Counted from the stretch's first letter, positions 24,838-33,836 are shown. The stretch is 36,379 bases of DNA from JAJYZP01 sp049964535 (GCA_049964535.1 JBMFXG010000004.1:1-36379), one strand, 5' to 3'. Notes: generated from the letters alone by a model not told the origin. Program-made: numbers and translations.

Positions 24838-27315
24838 TTAGAGTCGGGAGCGCACACCTCTGACTGCCTTTTGCAATCGCCTCGGATCGACCGCCACGAC
24901 TATCAGGGCTAAGAAGACCACAACGGAGAGAACGGTCGTAACCTTGTCGAGCTCTGTTGAGCCATAGTGCAACACCACGTGATGCGAGGTCGGGACGACA
25001 ACCATCTCATTTGGAGCTACACGATAGGGACCCTCGGCGCCAGAAGCGTGCCAGTTCGGGAAGTAAGAAATCTTGACGAGAGTCGGAACACCGAGCCGAG
25101 ATACCGAGAAACTCAGCGTAGAGTTCGTCGATCGAACGTTCGAGACCGTCGTTGTTGGCAGCGTTCGCTCAGATGGTGCTCTACCCCCCGGAGCAATACG
25201 TCGCCACGAAGCAGGACCTGCCTGTGCTCGGAAGATCGACCACGATGATGGCGATTGATACCATGCTGTTGCGAAGGTCAACCACTTCGGGCTGCCCCCA
25301 CCCAGACTGCTCCAGACGACCGGATCATGACGAAGCGGTGTTATCAGGTGCGAACCGAGCACTCGATAGATGTTCCAGCTATCACCCAGCACCGACCCGC
25401 TTGCACCGGGATCAACTGCAGGCACCACGCTAATGAGCTTGAGGGCGTGATCTTGCGATGCAGCGGCCTTTACTTGAGGAGAAAATGCCATGTAGTATCG
25501 CACCCCGAGCAGCTGAAGATGCCGGACACCAAGAGGTACGTTCAATCCGGCATACGGAAGGCCAGCCATCGCCTCAGAGGGGCTCTCGGAGAGTTCAGAT
25601 TGGTTTAAGAAGTGGTATGGAGTCGTCGCCGAAGACTCGAAAAATAGACCTTCCATCGAATCGATACAGCTATTCGTCCAATATGGGAGGAGCATCAGAG
25701 CCATCGGAGTACCGAAATCGTTCTGGTTTGAGTTGTACTCCCACATCGCACGCCCACAACCATCGGTCTTTCCGACTCTGGACATCGCCGACATCAACTT
25801 CTGATACTCCGGCCACCCAGGCTTTGCCTCATAACCGGAGTAGTTCCAAGCCGCCCACTGAGGAACGAACGATGGGGTTACGTGGGTGGAGAGCCAAGAC
25901 GGTAAGGAGATCAACGGCGGTAGGACCCCGATCGAAATGATCAGTACAAAGGCGACTATCCCGATGACCTTCGACTGGCGCTGGAGTCGATCTTGTCGAA
26001 CCCGATCTCCTCGCGATTGCTCACTTGTTGACGAGAGTTCATCGGTCGGGGCGTCCCGTCGTAGGAACGCGGAGCTGCGGCTCCCGATCCGCAAGCGAGC
26101 AATACTCACCGAGCCGTCGGAAGGCTCGGACTCGTTGTCCCACTCTGTCAGCTCCCCGAGATTTTGGCGGATCAGCTCTAGGAGTCGAGGTGCCCACAGG
26201 GCCACCTCCGAGACCGCTACACCTGCGAGAACGTAGATCGAAATGACGTAAAAGGGGAGCATGCGAGCGTTATAGACCGCGCCTTGAGGAAAAACTATGA
26301 AGGCCACGGCCGAAGCGATACCAGCTACTCCAAAGGTCAACCCAAATCGCCGACCCTTGACCACGGAGATCACTACTCCTAGTAGAGCGAGGTAGATCCA
26401 TGGCCTCAGTGGATCCGGAGCGAGGGTCTGAACGTAGGTCGTCACCTTCGTCCAGCCCATCGATGTTGTATACCCCACGTTCCACAAGAAGGGGACGACC
26501 CAAAGTGAGATCATCAAAACTCCGAGAACGCCGACGATAGCGAGCCGAACGACCTCCCGTACTCGACGCCCGGTTATGACGTAGACGAGAGCAAGAGCAG
26601 CCACAAAGAAGGCAGGGAGCAGATGCGAGAGGGCGCAGAGGCCATAGAGTAACGAGGCCCCTGCGATCCTGCGAGGAGTGTCTAAACCTTTCACGACGAC
26701 GGCCAAAAACCAGATACCGAAAGCTAAAGAGAGAGAGAATGCGTACTCCCCCGCCAGCGTGGAGGCGAGGTTACCCCCATCGATTGTGTACGTTAGGTCG
26801 TACAGGTAGGCAAAACCTGCGAGCGAGAGCACAATCGGATACGGTTGGCGAAGTTTGGCAGATCGTCCCAGGTAGTACATCGCAAACGGAAGTGCGAGCG
26901 AACCTGCAACGGTAATGAACTTAAAGGCGATGTCATAGGGTATGACCACCGAAAGTCCCGCAACCAAGAGCGCTGGAAGCGGAAAGTAGAACGTAAAGAG
27001 CGGAAATCCACCGTACCAGATCGAGGTCCAGCCAGTGAGCTGGAAATGGGCGAAAAGCTGCGACTTCGCAAAGTATGGAACGATGAAGTGAGCTCCGGTG
27101 TCGCCTCCCGCTGTCGTAGTATTCGAGAAGAGAAGGGAAGGGTGCAAAGAAAGAACGACTACCACTGCACAGGCGAGCGGAAACAGCCAACCCCAGGCGT
27201 TAGACCAGTCACGTCTCGAACGCTTCCTTTGAGTCTCGCTGCCGCCTTCTGTGTCTCCCGCCGTCGCTGAAAGCACTGAAGCAACTGTCACACGTCGAGG
27301 GTAATCGCTGTTCAC
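24838..27315 (-). CDS. Large multi-spanning membrane protein, probable GT-C glycosyltransferase
   Basis: 825 residues. The N-terminal 40 residues are polar. Then come about ten membrane helices to residue 385, a polar cytoplasmic insert (about 390-450), one more helix, an extracytoplasmic domain of about 300 residues and a final helix (VLSVVVFLALIVVAV). The first outer loop holds GGDTGAH (70-76), placed like the acidic catalytic loop of GT-C enzymes that use polyprenyl-phosphate sugars. The outer domain has conserved-looking GCGRAMWEYN and YWTNSCIDSMEGLFFES blocks. Relatives in actinobacteria are usually left as hypothetical or called '6-pyruvoyl-tetrahydropterin synthase-related', a label the sequence does not support. 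Its place just upstream of phosphomannomutase suggests envelope glycosylation. The GTG start at 27315 has no clear ribosome site. Confidence 0.85.
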   Translation of the reverse strand: MNSDYPRRVTVASVLSATAGDTEGGSETQRKRSRRDWSNAWGWLFPLACAVVVVLSLHPSLLFSNTTTAGGDTGAHFIVPYFAKSQLFAHFQLTGWTSIWYGGFPLFTFYFPLPALLVAGLSVVIPYDIAFKFITVAGSLALPFAMYYLGRSAKLRQPYPIVLSLAGFAYLYDLTYTIDGGNLASTLAGEYAFSLSLAFGIWFLAVVVKGLDTPRRIAGASLLYGLCALSHLLPAFFVAALALVYVITGRRVREVVRLAIVGVLGVLMISLWVVPFLWNVGYTTSMGWTKVTTYVQTLAPDPLRPWIYLALLGVVISVVKGRRFGLTFGVAGIASAVAFIVFPQGAVYNARMLPFYVISIYVLAGVAVSEVALWAPRLLELIRQNLGELTEWDNESEPSDGSVSIARLRIGSRSSAFLRRDAPTDELSSTSEQSRGDRVRQDRLQRQSKVIGIVAFVLIISIGVLPPLISLPSWLSTHVTPSFVPQWAAWNYSGYEAKPGWPEYQKLMSAMSRVGKTDGCGRAMWEYNSNQNDFGTPMALMLLPYWTNSCIDSMEGLFFESSATTPYHFLNQSELSESPSEAMAGLPYAGLNVPLGVRHLQLLGVRYYMAFSPQVKAAASQDHALKLISVVPAVDPGASGSVLGDSWNIYRVLGSHLITPLRHDPVVWSSLGGGSPKWLTFATAWYQSPSSWSIFRAQAGPASWRRIAPGGRAPSERTLPTTTVSNVRSTNSTLSFSVSRLGVPTLVKISYFPNWHASGAEGPYRVAPNEMVVVPTSHHVVLHYGSTELDKVTTVLSVVVFLALIVVAVDPRRLQKAVRGVRSRL

Positions 27316-27378
27316 GCTCGGAGCGCTCTCGCCCTTAGCACCCTTTCACGTGAACCATCAACATGGTGCAGCCGGGCT

Positions 27379-27561
27379 CTACCGTTTCGTTTGCGCTGCT
27401 AGCTCCATGACTTCGTTTACTGTAGAACCCTCCCCGTCACGGTGCCACCAACGCGACTCACACGCCGAACAGCTCCGCAGGACGACATCGTGCAAAGAGA
27501 CCGTCAGACGGATCTCAACGAGAGTTGACTCTCGACAATTAGGACAGGTCATCGGCGACAT
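27379..27561 (-). CDS. Zinc-ribbon miniprotein
   Basis: 60 residues from ATG 27561 (or 57 from ATG 27552, which has GGAG 9 nt upstream). Two knuckles, CPNC and CSAC, 23 residues apart, form a classic four-cysteine zinc ribbon. Between them is a beta hairpin (TLVEIRLTVSLHDVVLRS), and after them come RWWHRDG and a short helix. Such ribbons can bind nucleic acid or act as protein adaptors. I do not know a function for this one. It lies 63 nt before the large membrane protein and on the same strand, so co-expression with the sugar-phosphate genes is likely. Confidence 0.8.
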   Translation of the reverse strand: MSPMTCPNCRESTLVEIRLTVSLHDVVLRSCSACESRWWHRDGEGSTVNEVMELAAQTKR

Positions 27562-27679
27562 CTCCACTCCTCTACACCACCACACGATTCACAGGATCGG
27601 TTCAGAAAGCATCGGCAGTTCATGAGAAATACTTGAGAAATACCGTCAAAGTTGATGAAAATCGACCCTACTAGGACGA

Positions 27680-28429
27680 TTACACCTTTGCGATCAGCAC
27701 GAATGCGACGAGATTGAAACCACAGTGAGCAAAGATTGAAAGGCCGAGGCGCTCGACCTTCGTTGTGATCGCTGCAAAGATCACACCAACAGCGAAGAGG
27801 CCCAAGAACTGAAGAAGCTCGAAGTGGGCTAATCCAAAGATTACTCCACACGCAAGGACGGACAGTGCGATGTCGACCCGCTGAGGAAGACGTCGAAACG
27901 TCGATCGTAGGGCACTCAGCAACAGTCCACGAAAAAAAAGCTCTTCGATCAGAGGTGCTCCGACTAAGACGATGAGAGCTACTACGACAGAGCCCCCGCC
28001 CTTGCCGACTCCGACGAGATTCTTTGCCGGCTGCGAGAGCGATCGAGAGAACGACGAGTTTCCAACTTCGAAGGGCAGGTAGAGAACTGGAACCACAACG
28101 AGCTGACAGAGCACTCCAATGATCAACCCGAGTGGAATATCCGGCCATGGCCGAATTTTCAGTCCAAAATCTTGAGCGAGATGACGAGACCCATATCGCT
28201 TCGAAGCAAACGCTACCGATCCCACGAGGGCGACCCATAGTCCGACCTCATCAGCGGCGAGTGTCGTTGGGTCGTTCAGCGCGGAACTCAGCGAAGCGTG
28301 CTGCGCAACGATCGCAATAGCCGAGAACAGTGACGCCAGAACAATTCCCACGCCGAGGCCGACAAGCGGAAGCCAAAGAGGCACAGGCACTCGTGGATTG
28401 GACTGACGCTCTCCAAGAGAGCTTTCCAT
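27680..28429 (-). CDS. CPBP-family intramembrane metalloprotease
   Basis: 249 residues with about seven or eight membrane helices. The CPBP (CAAX prenyl protease/bacteriocin-processing, Abi) signature is complete: LIEELFFRGLLL (motif 1, EExxxR), FGLAHFELL (motif 2, FxxxH), and IFAHCGFNL (motif 3, HxxxN). These proteins cleave substrates within the membrane. In bacteria they are linked to bacteriocin self-immunity and maturation, but most remain unassigned. The ATG at 28429 has only a GGGG stretch upstream. It is divergent from ftsH, with 121 nt between the two starts, so the promoters of both must lie in that gap. No bacteriocin-like gene is next to it. Confidence 0.9.
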   Translation of the reverse strand: MESSLGERQSNPRVPVPLWLPLVGLGVGIVLASLFSAIAIVAQHASLSSALNDPTTLAADEVGLWVALVGSVAFASKRYGSRHLAQDFGLKIRPWPDIPLGLIIGVLCQLVVVPVLYLPFEVGNSSFSRSLSQPAKNLVGVGKGGGSVVVALIVLVGAPLIEELFFRGLLLSALRSTFRRLPQRVDIALSVLACGVIFGLAHFELLQFLGLFAVGVIFAAITTKVERLGLSIFAHCGFNLVAFVLIAKV

Positions 28430-28520
28430 CGCCCCACTCTACCGGCACATCTCTCGTTGCGGACACGCTGGCAGGGCTCTAACTCTGGGATCTTCCTTAG
28501 AGCTTATGAGGAAAAACCTA

Positions 28521-28550
28521 GAGGAGGGTAAAAGCGCGTAGCATGTACTC
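28521..28550 (+). promoter_or_regulatory. ftsH leader with displaced ribosome site and possible -10
   Basis: A strong GAGGAGG (28521-28527) stands 23 nt before the ftsH ATG, too far for normal use, and an out-of-frame ATG (28543) lies between at a plausible distance. TAGCAT (28539-28544) would suit a -10 element of a leaderless message starting at the ftsH ATG. No other start in the ftsH frame is available upstream because TAG at 28539 closes it. Confidence 0.35.
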
Positions 28551-30500
28551 ATGTCCCGCAACATCAAAGACATGCGTAATGGCAATCGTCAACCGTCGAA
28601 GCCTAGCCCAGAACAAGGGTGGAGATGGATCGTCATCTCCTTGGTCGTTGTGGTTGCTCTCTTCTTACTCTTTACATCATTGTCGTCAAAGGCAACAACG
28701 AAGGCCCTTACGTATAACCAATTTATTAGCGATATCCACAGCCATCAGCTGAGCTCGGCGCTCGTCGACAACACCACCGGAATCATCACCGGCAAGCTTG
28801 CCAGCGGGACAGCGTACACCGTGACCGGACCTCTTCCAGAGATCCCCGCTGACATCACGCTCCTGCAAAAAAGTGGAGTGGCCGTCACCTTCCAAAACAC
28901 AACGACGGGCGTACTCTCTTCACTGCTCTACTACCTGCTTCCAATTGTCGCTATTTTGGCCTTTTTCTTGTGGATGAACCGGCGAGCCCAAGGGCAGATG
29001 TCAGGAATCATGTCGATTGGTCGATCGAAGGCGAAGACCTACTCCACCGAGAGACCGAGAACCACCTTCGATGACGTCGCCGGTTATTCAAGCGTGAAGA
29101 CCGAGATTCGTGAGGTCGTCGACTTTCTGAAGCAACCAAACCGCTTCAAAGATGTCGGAGCTCGCACACCCAAGGGAATTCTCCTCGTGGGTCCTCCTGG
29201 GACCGGCAAGACTCTACTCGCTCGGGCCGTCGCCGGCGAGGCCGGAGTCCCTTTCATGTCGGTCAGCGGGTCTGACTTCATGGAGATGTTTGTCGGCGTC
29301 GGTGCCTCACGTGTTCGAGATCTCTTCCAGACGGCACGCAAGCAAGCACCGGCGATCATCTTCATCGACGAGATCGATTCCATCGGACGCAAGCGAGGAG
29401 CCGGTCTCGGTGGAGGGCACGATGAGCGCGAACAGACGCTCAATCAGATGCTTTCGGAGATGGACGGCTTCGACGCCGCCGAAGGCGTCGTCATTATGGC
29501 TGCCACCAATCGTCCCGATATTTTGGACCCAGCGCTCCTTCGTCCAGGACGATTCGACCGGCAGATCGTCGTGCCACTGCCAGATCTCGAAGAGCGTCTT
29601 CCGATCCTACAGGTCCACTGCAAGGGTAAAAAGATTGGCGCAGATGTGGACCTCGAGATCGTTGCCCGAGGTACGCCGGGAATGAGTGGTGCAGACCTCG
29701 CCAACCTCGTCAACGAGGCGGCTCTCCACGCAGTGCGCCGTGGTGCGCATCAGATCGATATGGCCGACTTCGAGGATGCTCGTGATCGTGTGCTCATGGG
29801 CCAACGACGGGACTCTCTCGTACTCTCCGACGAGGAGAAGGAGAGAATCGCTTTCCACGAGGGTGGTCACGCAGTGCTCGCCTACGTCTTGAAGTACTCC
29901 GATCCAGTTCACAAAGTTACGATACTCCCGACCGGCATGGCACTTGGCGTCACACAGCAACTTCCTCTCGAGGAGCGCCACATCTACCCCAAGGAGTACA
30001 TTGAGGACTCGCTCGTCGTCCGCATGGGCGGTCGAGTCGCAGAGCTCCTCGTCTATGGCGACCTGTCAACCGGCGCATCCAACGACCTCGTTGGCAACAC
30101 CGAACTCGCACGAAAAATGGTGCGAGAGTGGGGCATGAGCGACCGCGTCGGGCCGATGGCATGGGGCTCTCAGGGCATGGTCTTCTTGGGAGAAGACCTC
30201 ATGCACTCCCGAGATTACTCTGAGGACACTTCCCGAGTGATTGACGAAGAGGTCGAAAAGATCTTGCGTGAGCAAGAGCAACGAGCGATGGACCTTTTGA
30301 CCGACCACAAGGCTGGACTTGAGTCGGTTGCACGCGCACTGCTAGAGCGTGAGACCATAGATGGGAAAGAGGTCGGTCGACTAGTCGACGATGCGTTCGG
30401 CAGAGAGGTTCATCCCGGGGGCAAACGAGTCATTGTCGTCCCACGCCTTGAGGCCGTCCAAAACATCGCAATGATGAAACAACCAGAGCTACCCAAGTAG
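28551..30500 (+). CDS. ftsH: ATP-dependent zinc metalloprotease FtsH
   Basis: 649 residues, the usual length. FtsH is a membrane-anchored AAA+ protease that degrades misfolded membrane proteins and some regulators. Order: a short cytoplasmic N-terminus; helix 1 (about 26-44); an extracytoplasmic domain (45-122); helix 2 (123-142); the AAA domain with Walker A GPPGTGKT (214-221), Walker B IIFIDEID (269-276), the pore loop FVGVGASRVR and the second region of homology NRPDILDPALLRPGRFDRQ; then the M41 protease with HEGGH (436-440) and a third zinc ligand, Asp512, in TGASNDL. The C-terminus lacks a long disordered tail. The ribosome site is oddly placed (see the leader feature). It is divergent from the CPBP protease gene. 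Confidence 0.98.
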   Translation: MSRNIKDMRNGNRQPSKPSPEQGWRWIVISLVVVVALFLLFTSLSSKATTKALTYNQFISDIHSHQLSSALVDNTTGIITGKLASGTAYTVTGPLPEIPADITLLQKSGVAVTFQNTTTGVLSSLLYYLLPIVAILAFFLWMNRRAQGQMSGIMSIGRSKAKTYSTERPRTTFDDVAGYSSVKTEIREVVDFLKQPNRFKDVGARTPKGILLVGPPGTGKTLLARAVAGEAGVPFMSVSGSDFMEMFVGVGASRVRDLFQTARKQAPAIIFIDEIDSIGRKRGAGLGGGHDEREQTLNQMLSEMDGFDAAEGVVIMAATNRPDILDPALLRPGRFDRQIVVPLPDLEERLPILQVHCKGKKIGADVDLEIVARGTPGMSGADLANLVNEAALHAVRRGAHQIDMADFEDARDRVLMGQRRDSLVLSDEEKERIAFHEGGHAVLAYVLKYSDPVHKVTILPTGMALGVTQQLPLEERHIYPKEYIEDSLVVRMGGRVAELLVYGDLSTGASNDLVGNTELARKMVREWGMSDRVGPMAWGSQGMVFLGEDLMHSRDYSEDTSRVIDEEVEKILREQEQRAMDLLTDHKAGLESVARALLERETIDGKEVGRLVDDAFGREVHPGGKRVIVVPRLEAVQNIAMMKQPELPK

Positions 30501-30715
30501 AGCAGAATCACGACAACGTCCTGTGAGGCGCTGACTCTGCCGCCCACGACTAGGGCTCTTATCGAATCCGATCTCGAAGTAGGACACCCGTTTAATCGTG
30601 GTTCTCGCCTACGGTGAGTCCCACCTCCCCCTTCGAGATCGTGCCCTAGGATAGCGACCGTTCTCGACATCACTGAGATCTCGCTGCTGTCACACCCAGG
30701 CTCCATAGTACGGTT

Positions 30716-30895
30716 ATGGTTACACGACAGCTCGCACTACTCGAACCCATGACGACCGCCAAGCATCTGACACTTGATAACGAGACCAAGAGAATTGGGC
30801 GTCTCAACGTCGCAAAGGCACGCTATCTCTTGCAGGCAACGACCTCCTCAGAGCTGACGAGCCACGATACCTCGATCAGCGAGTCCCTCAGCTAG
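30716..30895 (+). CDS. Small hypothetical protein (59 residues)
   Basis: 59 residues, starting at ATG 30716 and ending at TAG 30893-30895. The centre reads LDNETKRIGRLNVAKARYLL, a polar helix of the kind seen in short uncharacterised actinobacterial proteins that carry the pattern T-RIG--GVA-AR. The tail is Ser/Thr-rich. No Shine-Dalgarno is visible; CATAGT lies 5 nt upstream and might serve as a -10 for a leaderless start. It lies between ftsH and the ChbG-like gene, both on the same strand. No function can be given. Confidence 0.5.
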   Translation: MVTRQLALLEPMTTAKHLTLDNETKRIGRLNVAKARYLLQATTSSELTSHDTSISESLS

Positions 30896-30962
30896 TCAGC
30901 AGAGACTCGGTCCTCTCGTGGCAGTTCGGTTAGGCTAGCTACACCCGAGAGAGAGGACACGA

Positions 30963-31853
30963 GTGGGAGCTCCATCAGCTGCAGAACTCTTCGAACTACC
31001 GGTGCACGCACGAGCAGTCATCATCTGTGCTGAGTACCTGGGATTCTCTCATGCAACGACGGCCGGAGTAACGAACGCACTTCGATCGGGTCCGCTGAAC
31101 TCCGCTCGAGTCATGGCCCCGGCGTCTTGGGTACGAGCGGCAGTAAACCTCCATCGAGGCGAAGATACTGGCCTGAGCGTTGTCCTTAACGCACACCATC
31201 CCATACTTCACTGTCCTCCGATTACCTTCGCTCCCACACTGCTCGACGGAACGGGTGGCTTACCAGCAACCCCCGAAGAGCTCTGGGAACACGGGGACCT
31301 CGATGAAGTTCATAGAGAAGTACGAGCGCAGATCGAGCGTTCCATTGCATGGGGATTCGACGTGAGCCATCTCGCAAGTCATCTCGACATCATGGTCAAA
31401 CGTCCCGAGTTCTTCGATATCTTTATCGATGCCGCCATCGAGTTCGCCGTACCGCTCTCCTTTGACCCACGCCTCAACGAGAGCACCATCGGATTCCCCG
31501 CCACCAAGCTCGCTCGAGACGAAGGCATTCCCACACCAGACGCAGTCGTCTCTCTTCGTGAGCTTGACATCCATCACCGTAGCCAAAGAGACCTAGAGAT
31601 CTGGCTCGACGAGAACCTCGGCGCAGGTATCACCGAGTTGACGATGGCACCAGGAATCGACACGCCAGAGCTTCACGACCTCTTCGCTGACTGGGAGTAC
31701 TTCGTCTCCGACCTTTCGCTCTTGACGACTTCGACGAACCTGACCCAAGCTCTCAAGAAGCTCGATATCAAGACCAAGAGCTACCGTGAGCTGCGTGATC
31801 GTGCTCGGCTCCTCGGAGTACTACCCAGCCGAAAAGTCAGTGCGCTCGGCTAA
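30963..31853 (+). CDS. ChbG/YdjC-like deacetylase-family protein with altered metal site
   Basis: 296 residues. The fold pattern matches the YdjC/ChbG family: an N-terminal strand and loop (VIICAEYLGFSHATTAGVTNAL), PLNSARVMAPASWVRAAVNL in place of the usual 'TStSlMvN' stretch, a Q-IE--I-WGFDVSHLASHLDIM segment with the conserved histidines, and a C-terminal ITELTMAPG block. Normal members start with NADDFG, whose aspartates hold the metal. Here the segment reads CAEYLG, so the key second Asp is Tyr and the first Glu. The enzyme may use a changed site or be non-catalytic. The GTG start has AGAGAGGA about 6 nt upstream. Its 3' end overlaps the convergent SCP2 gene by 33 nt. Confidence 0.75.
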   Translation: MGAPSAAELFELPVHARAVIICAEYLGFSHATTAGVTNALRSGPLNSARVMAPASWVRAAVNLHRGEDTGLSVVLNAHHPILHCPPITFAPTLLDGTGGLPATPEELWEHGDLDEVHREVRAQIERSIAWGFDVSHLASHLDIMVKRPEFFDIFIDAAIEFAVPLSFDPRLNESTIGFPATKLARDEGIPTPDAVVSLRELDIHHRSQRDLEIWLDENLGAGITELTMAPGIDTPELHDLFADWEYFVSDLSLLTTSTNLTQALKKLDIKTKSYRELRDRARLLGVLPSRKVSALG

Positions 31854-32216
31854 CTTGAGTTCAAGCTGGCGATACTGCTCGGTTGCAGTGACCGGCAAGA
31901 GCTGTAGAAGCTTCATGACGTCACCTTCGACCTGAATCTTCCCACCCATGAACGCTGTGTTCGCATCAAGAGTTCCTTGCTGCATTGCGATTGCATCGTG
32001 CACCGCGATGGTGAGCTTCACATCGCCACGACCCGAGGACCCAAGTCCCGCAGCGGCAAGTTGACCATCTTGAATATCCCAAAAGTACTCACGGTCGCCA
32101 TCGGGCCCATCGGTAATGACGTAATCAACGACGGCAGAGAGGCCTGGTTGTCGCTCCATGCCCGCCGCTAACTCCAGCGTATCGTCAATCCAATCTTGGG
32201 TTAACCACACTCCCAT
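31821..32216 (-). CDS. SCP2 sterol-carrier domain protein
   Basis: 131 residues from ATG 32216, which has GGAG 6 nt upstream. The TTG at 32222 is less likely. The SCP2 pattern is visible: an N-terminal helix (WIDDTLELAAGM), strands ending in FWDIQDGQLAAAGLG, then DVKLTIAVHDAIAMQQGTLDANTAFMGGKIQVEGDVMKLLQLLPV, which matches the classic D--f--l--G----~aF--GkikIkGD--~a--L segment. SCP2 domains form a hydrophobic cavity for lipids, sterols or acyl-CoA. The specific ligand here is unknown. It lies 84 nt downstream of mca. A cytochrome P450 with a CYP124/125/142-like end sits 4 kb away, a loose link to lipid or sterol chemistry. Confidence 0.9.
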   Translation of the reverse strand: MGVWLTQDWIDDTLELAAGMERQPGLSAVVDYVITDGPDGDREYFWDIQDGQLAAAGLGSSGRGDVKLTIAVHDAIAMQQGTLDANTAFMGGKIQVEGDVMKLLQLLPVTATEQYRQLELKLAERTDFSAG

Positions 32217-32300
32217 ATCCAACTCCTTCAGATATTGCGATCATCACGCTCTTGTTAGAAAAACCTTTCAACACGCCGTAGCCGTTCGAGACGTCATACC

Positions 32301-33197
32301 TCAGGCCGAAGCGAGAGAGTCGCTACCCTCAATTCCCGCAAAGAGGTCACGCTCGATCGTACCTTCAGGGATCGAATACGGTATCCCCTGCACCTGGGCG
32401 AGACAGAAATCCTCCGTAGAGTAGGCCGCAGCCTCGTCTTCAACGCTCAGAGCAAACCAGAACGGCGAATTTGGATCAATCTGTGTACGGTGGGCAAGGA
32501 GAGCCTCACGTCGCACGGCAAGAAAATCTCGGACCTCTATCGATGTGGTCACAAGATCATCTTGACCCTCGCGGTCAAGCCGTTCCTTTGGAAATGGTGG
32601 CTCGAGGCCAAGCTCCAAAAAGCGATCAAAGATCGCTACCATCCGCTTCTTAGACCACGTCGAATAGTACAGCTTCGAGGTCGTGTGCGCATCACCAAGA
32701 TCGGGTTCATAGAGAGGATCAGCGGCGAGGGAGAAGGCCGCAACTGAGATGTCGTGCACTCGGAGATGGTCCGGGTGGGGATACCCAGACTGGTCCTCCG
32801 GATAGGTAATCAGTACGTCAGGACGATACTTACGCACCAGTCGGACAAGGTCATCGGTCGATTGCTTTAGAGGGATGTTCCAGAACGCTTCCGGGGACGC
32901 ATTCGCCTCGGAGTCCGGCATACCTGAGTCGCGGTAACCAAGAAGCTCCACATGGCGGTATCCGATGATCTTCGTAGCATCTGCAAGTTCCTGAGCACGA
33001 ACGCTACCCAAGTCAGCACGGACTTCGGGGGTGTCCATAGCTGGATTCAAAATATCGCCCTCTTCGCCACCGGTTGCAGTCACGAGAACACAGTTGACAT
33101 CCTGAGCTGCATAGTAGGCAACCGTCGGAGCACCCTTTGAGGACTCGTCATCTGGATGAGCATGAACACACATCAAGGTAAATGTTGAACTTTTCAC
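32301..33197 (-). CDS. mca: Mycothiol S-conjugate amidase
   Basis: 298 residues, PIG-L/LmbE-like zinc hydrolase. Mca cuts mycothiol S-conjugates of electrophiles and drugs to a mercapturic acid, which is exported, and glucosaminyl-inositol, which is recycled. Zinc and active-site motifs are CVHAHPDDESSKGAP (His12, His14, Asp16-17, Glu18, Lys21), TATGGEEGDILNP, and SGYPHPDHLRVHD (His141, His144). The DESSKGA segment and length favour Mca over the related MshB. Its presence implies that the host makes mycothiol, a thiol found almost only in actinobacteria. The GTG start at 33197 has no clear ribosome site. Confidence 0.95.
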   Translation of the reverse strand: MKSSTFTLMCVHAHPDDESSKGAPTVAYYAAQDVNCVLVTATGGEEGDILNPAMDTPEVRADLGSVRAQELADATKIIGYRHVELLGYRDSGMPDSEANASPEAFWNIPLKQSTDDLVRLVRKYRPDVLITYPEDQSGYPHPDHLRVHDISVAAFSLAADPLYEPDLGDAHTTSKLYYSTWSKKRMVAIFDRFLELGLEPPFPKERLDREGQDDLVTTSIEVRDFLAVRREALLAHRTQIDPNSPFWFALSVEDEAAAYSTEDFCLAQVQGIPYSIPEGTIERDLFAGIEGSDSLASA

Positions 33198-33836
33198 ACA
33201 ACAACGTTACCGAGAGTAGGTAGTTTCTCCGATCGGAGAGGCGAGAACGGTCACACAACCCACTGGATAGGTTCGCACCATACCATCCCGCAACGAGAGG
33301 AGATCCTCCCTTCAAAGGCCCCAGGTCACAGCTCCACTCGAAGAGCTACGAAGACTGCACGCATATCACGAAGCCAGTGTCCAGCCGGCTTAACATCAAA
33401 GAGCTCTACGTCGAGCGTCTCTCAACCCGGTCTCTGCACACGCTGGGCTCTCCTGACCCAGCTCTGTCTTCGGACGATGCGCTCACACGCGATCTGCCTC
33501 CACACCAACCAGGACAACTCCCACTCGGCGCATCAAGGGAATAATTGACCGCCCCGTCTACCGGCAGAAGCTCTCACGACTCACACGTTCTGACCTACTT
33601 CCTCGTCAGTGAAGTATCCAAGAGATCACACGGTCACCGCAGGAAGAACGTTCCCTCACCTCCCTGACAACCGGCCCACGAGGGCCTAACTCTTGGCTCG
33701 GACACAGACGAGTTCGTCACCGAACGAACAGGCATACATTCACCTAGATATAGCCATCCAGGAGACCTAAGCTGAACAGAGGCTAAGCGTCCCAGGCGGA
33801 TGGGAAGAAAGCACCCGAGACGTGGTTGAGGAGATT
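33198..33836. other. Spacer, no gene seen (0.64 kb)
   Basis: Frames here are short on both strands and show no motif. The right end carries the ribosome site of the molybdopterin oxidoreductase gene. Since mca reads leftward and the oxidoreductase rightward, the promoters of both should be in this stretch. I could not single out a convincing -35/-10 pair. Confidence 0.45.

Noticed and set aside
27549..28238. Minus-strand 229-codon frame overlapping the CPBP gene
   Set aside because: It is a shadow: Arg/Ser/Trp-rich and motif-free, whereas the other frame has all CPBP motifs.
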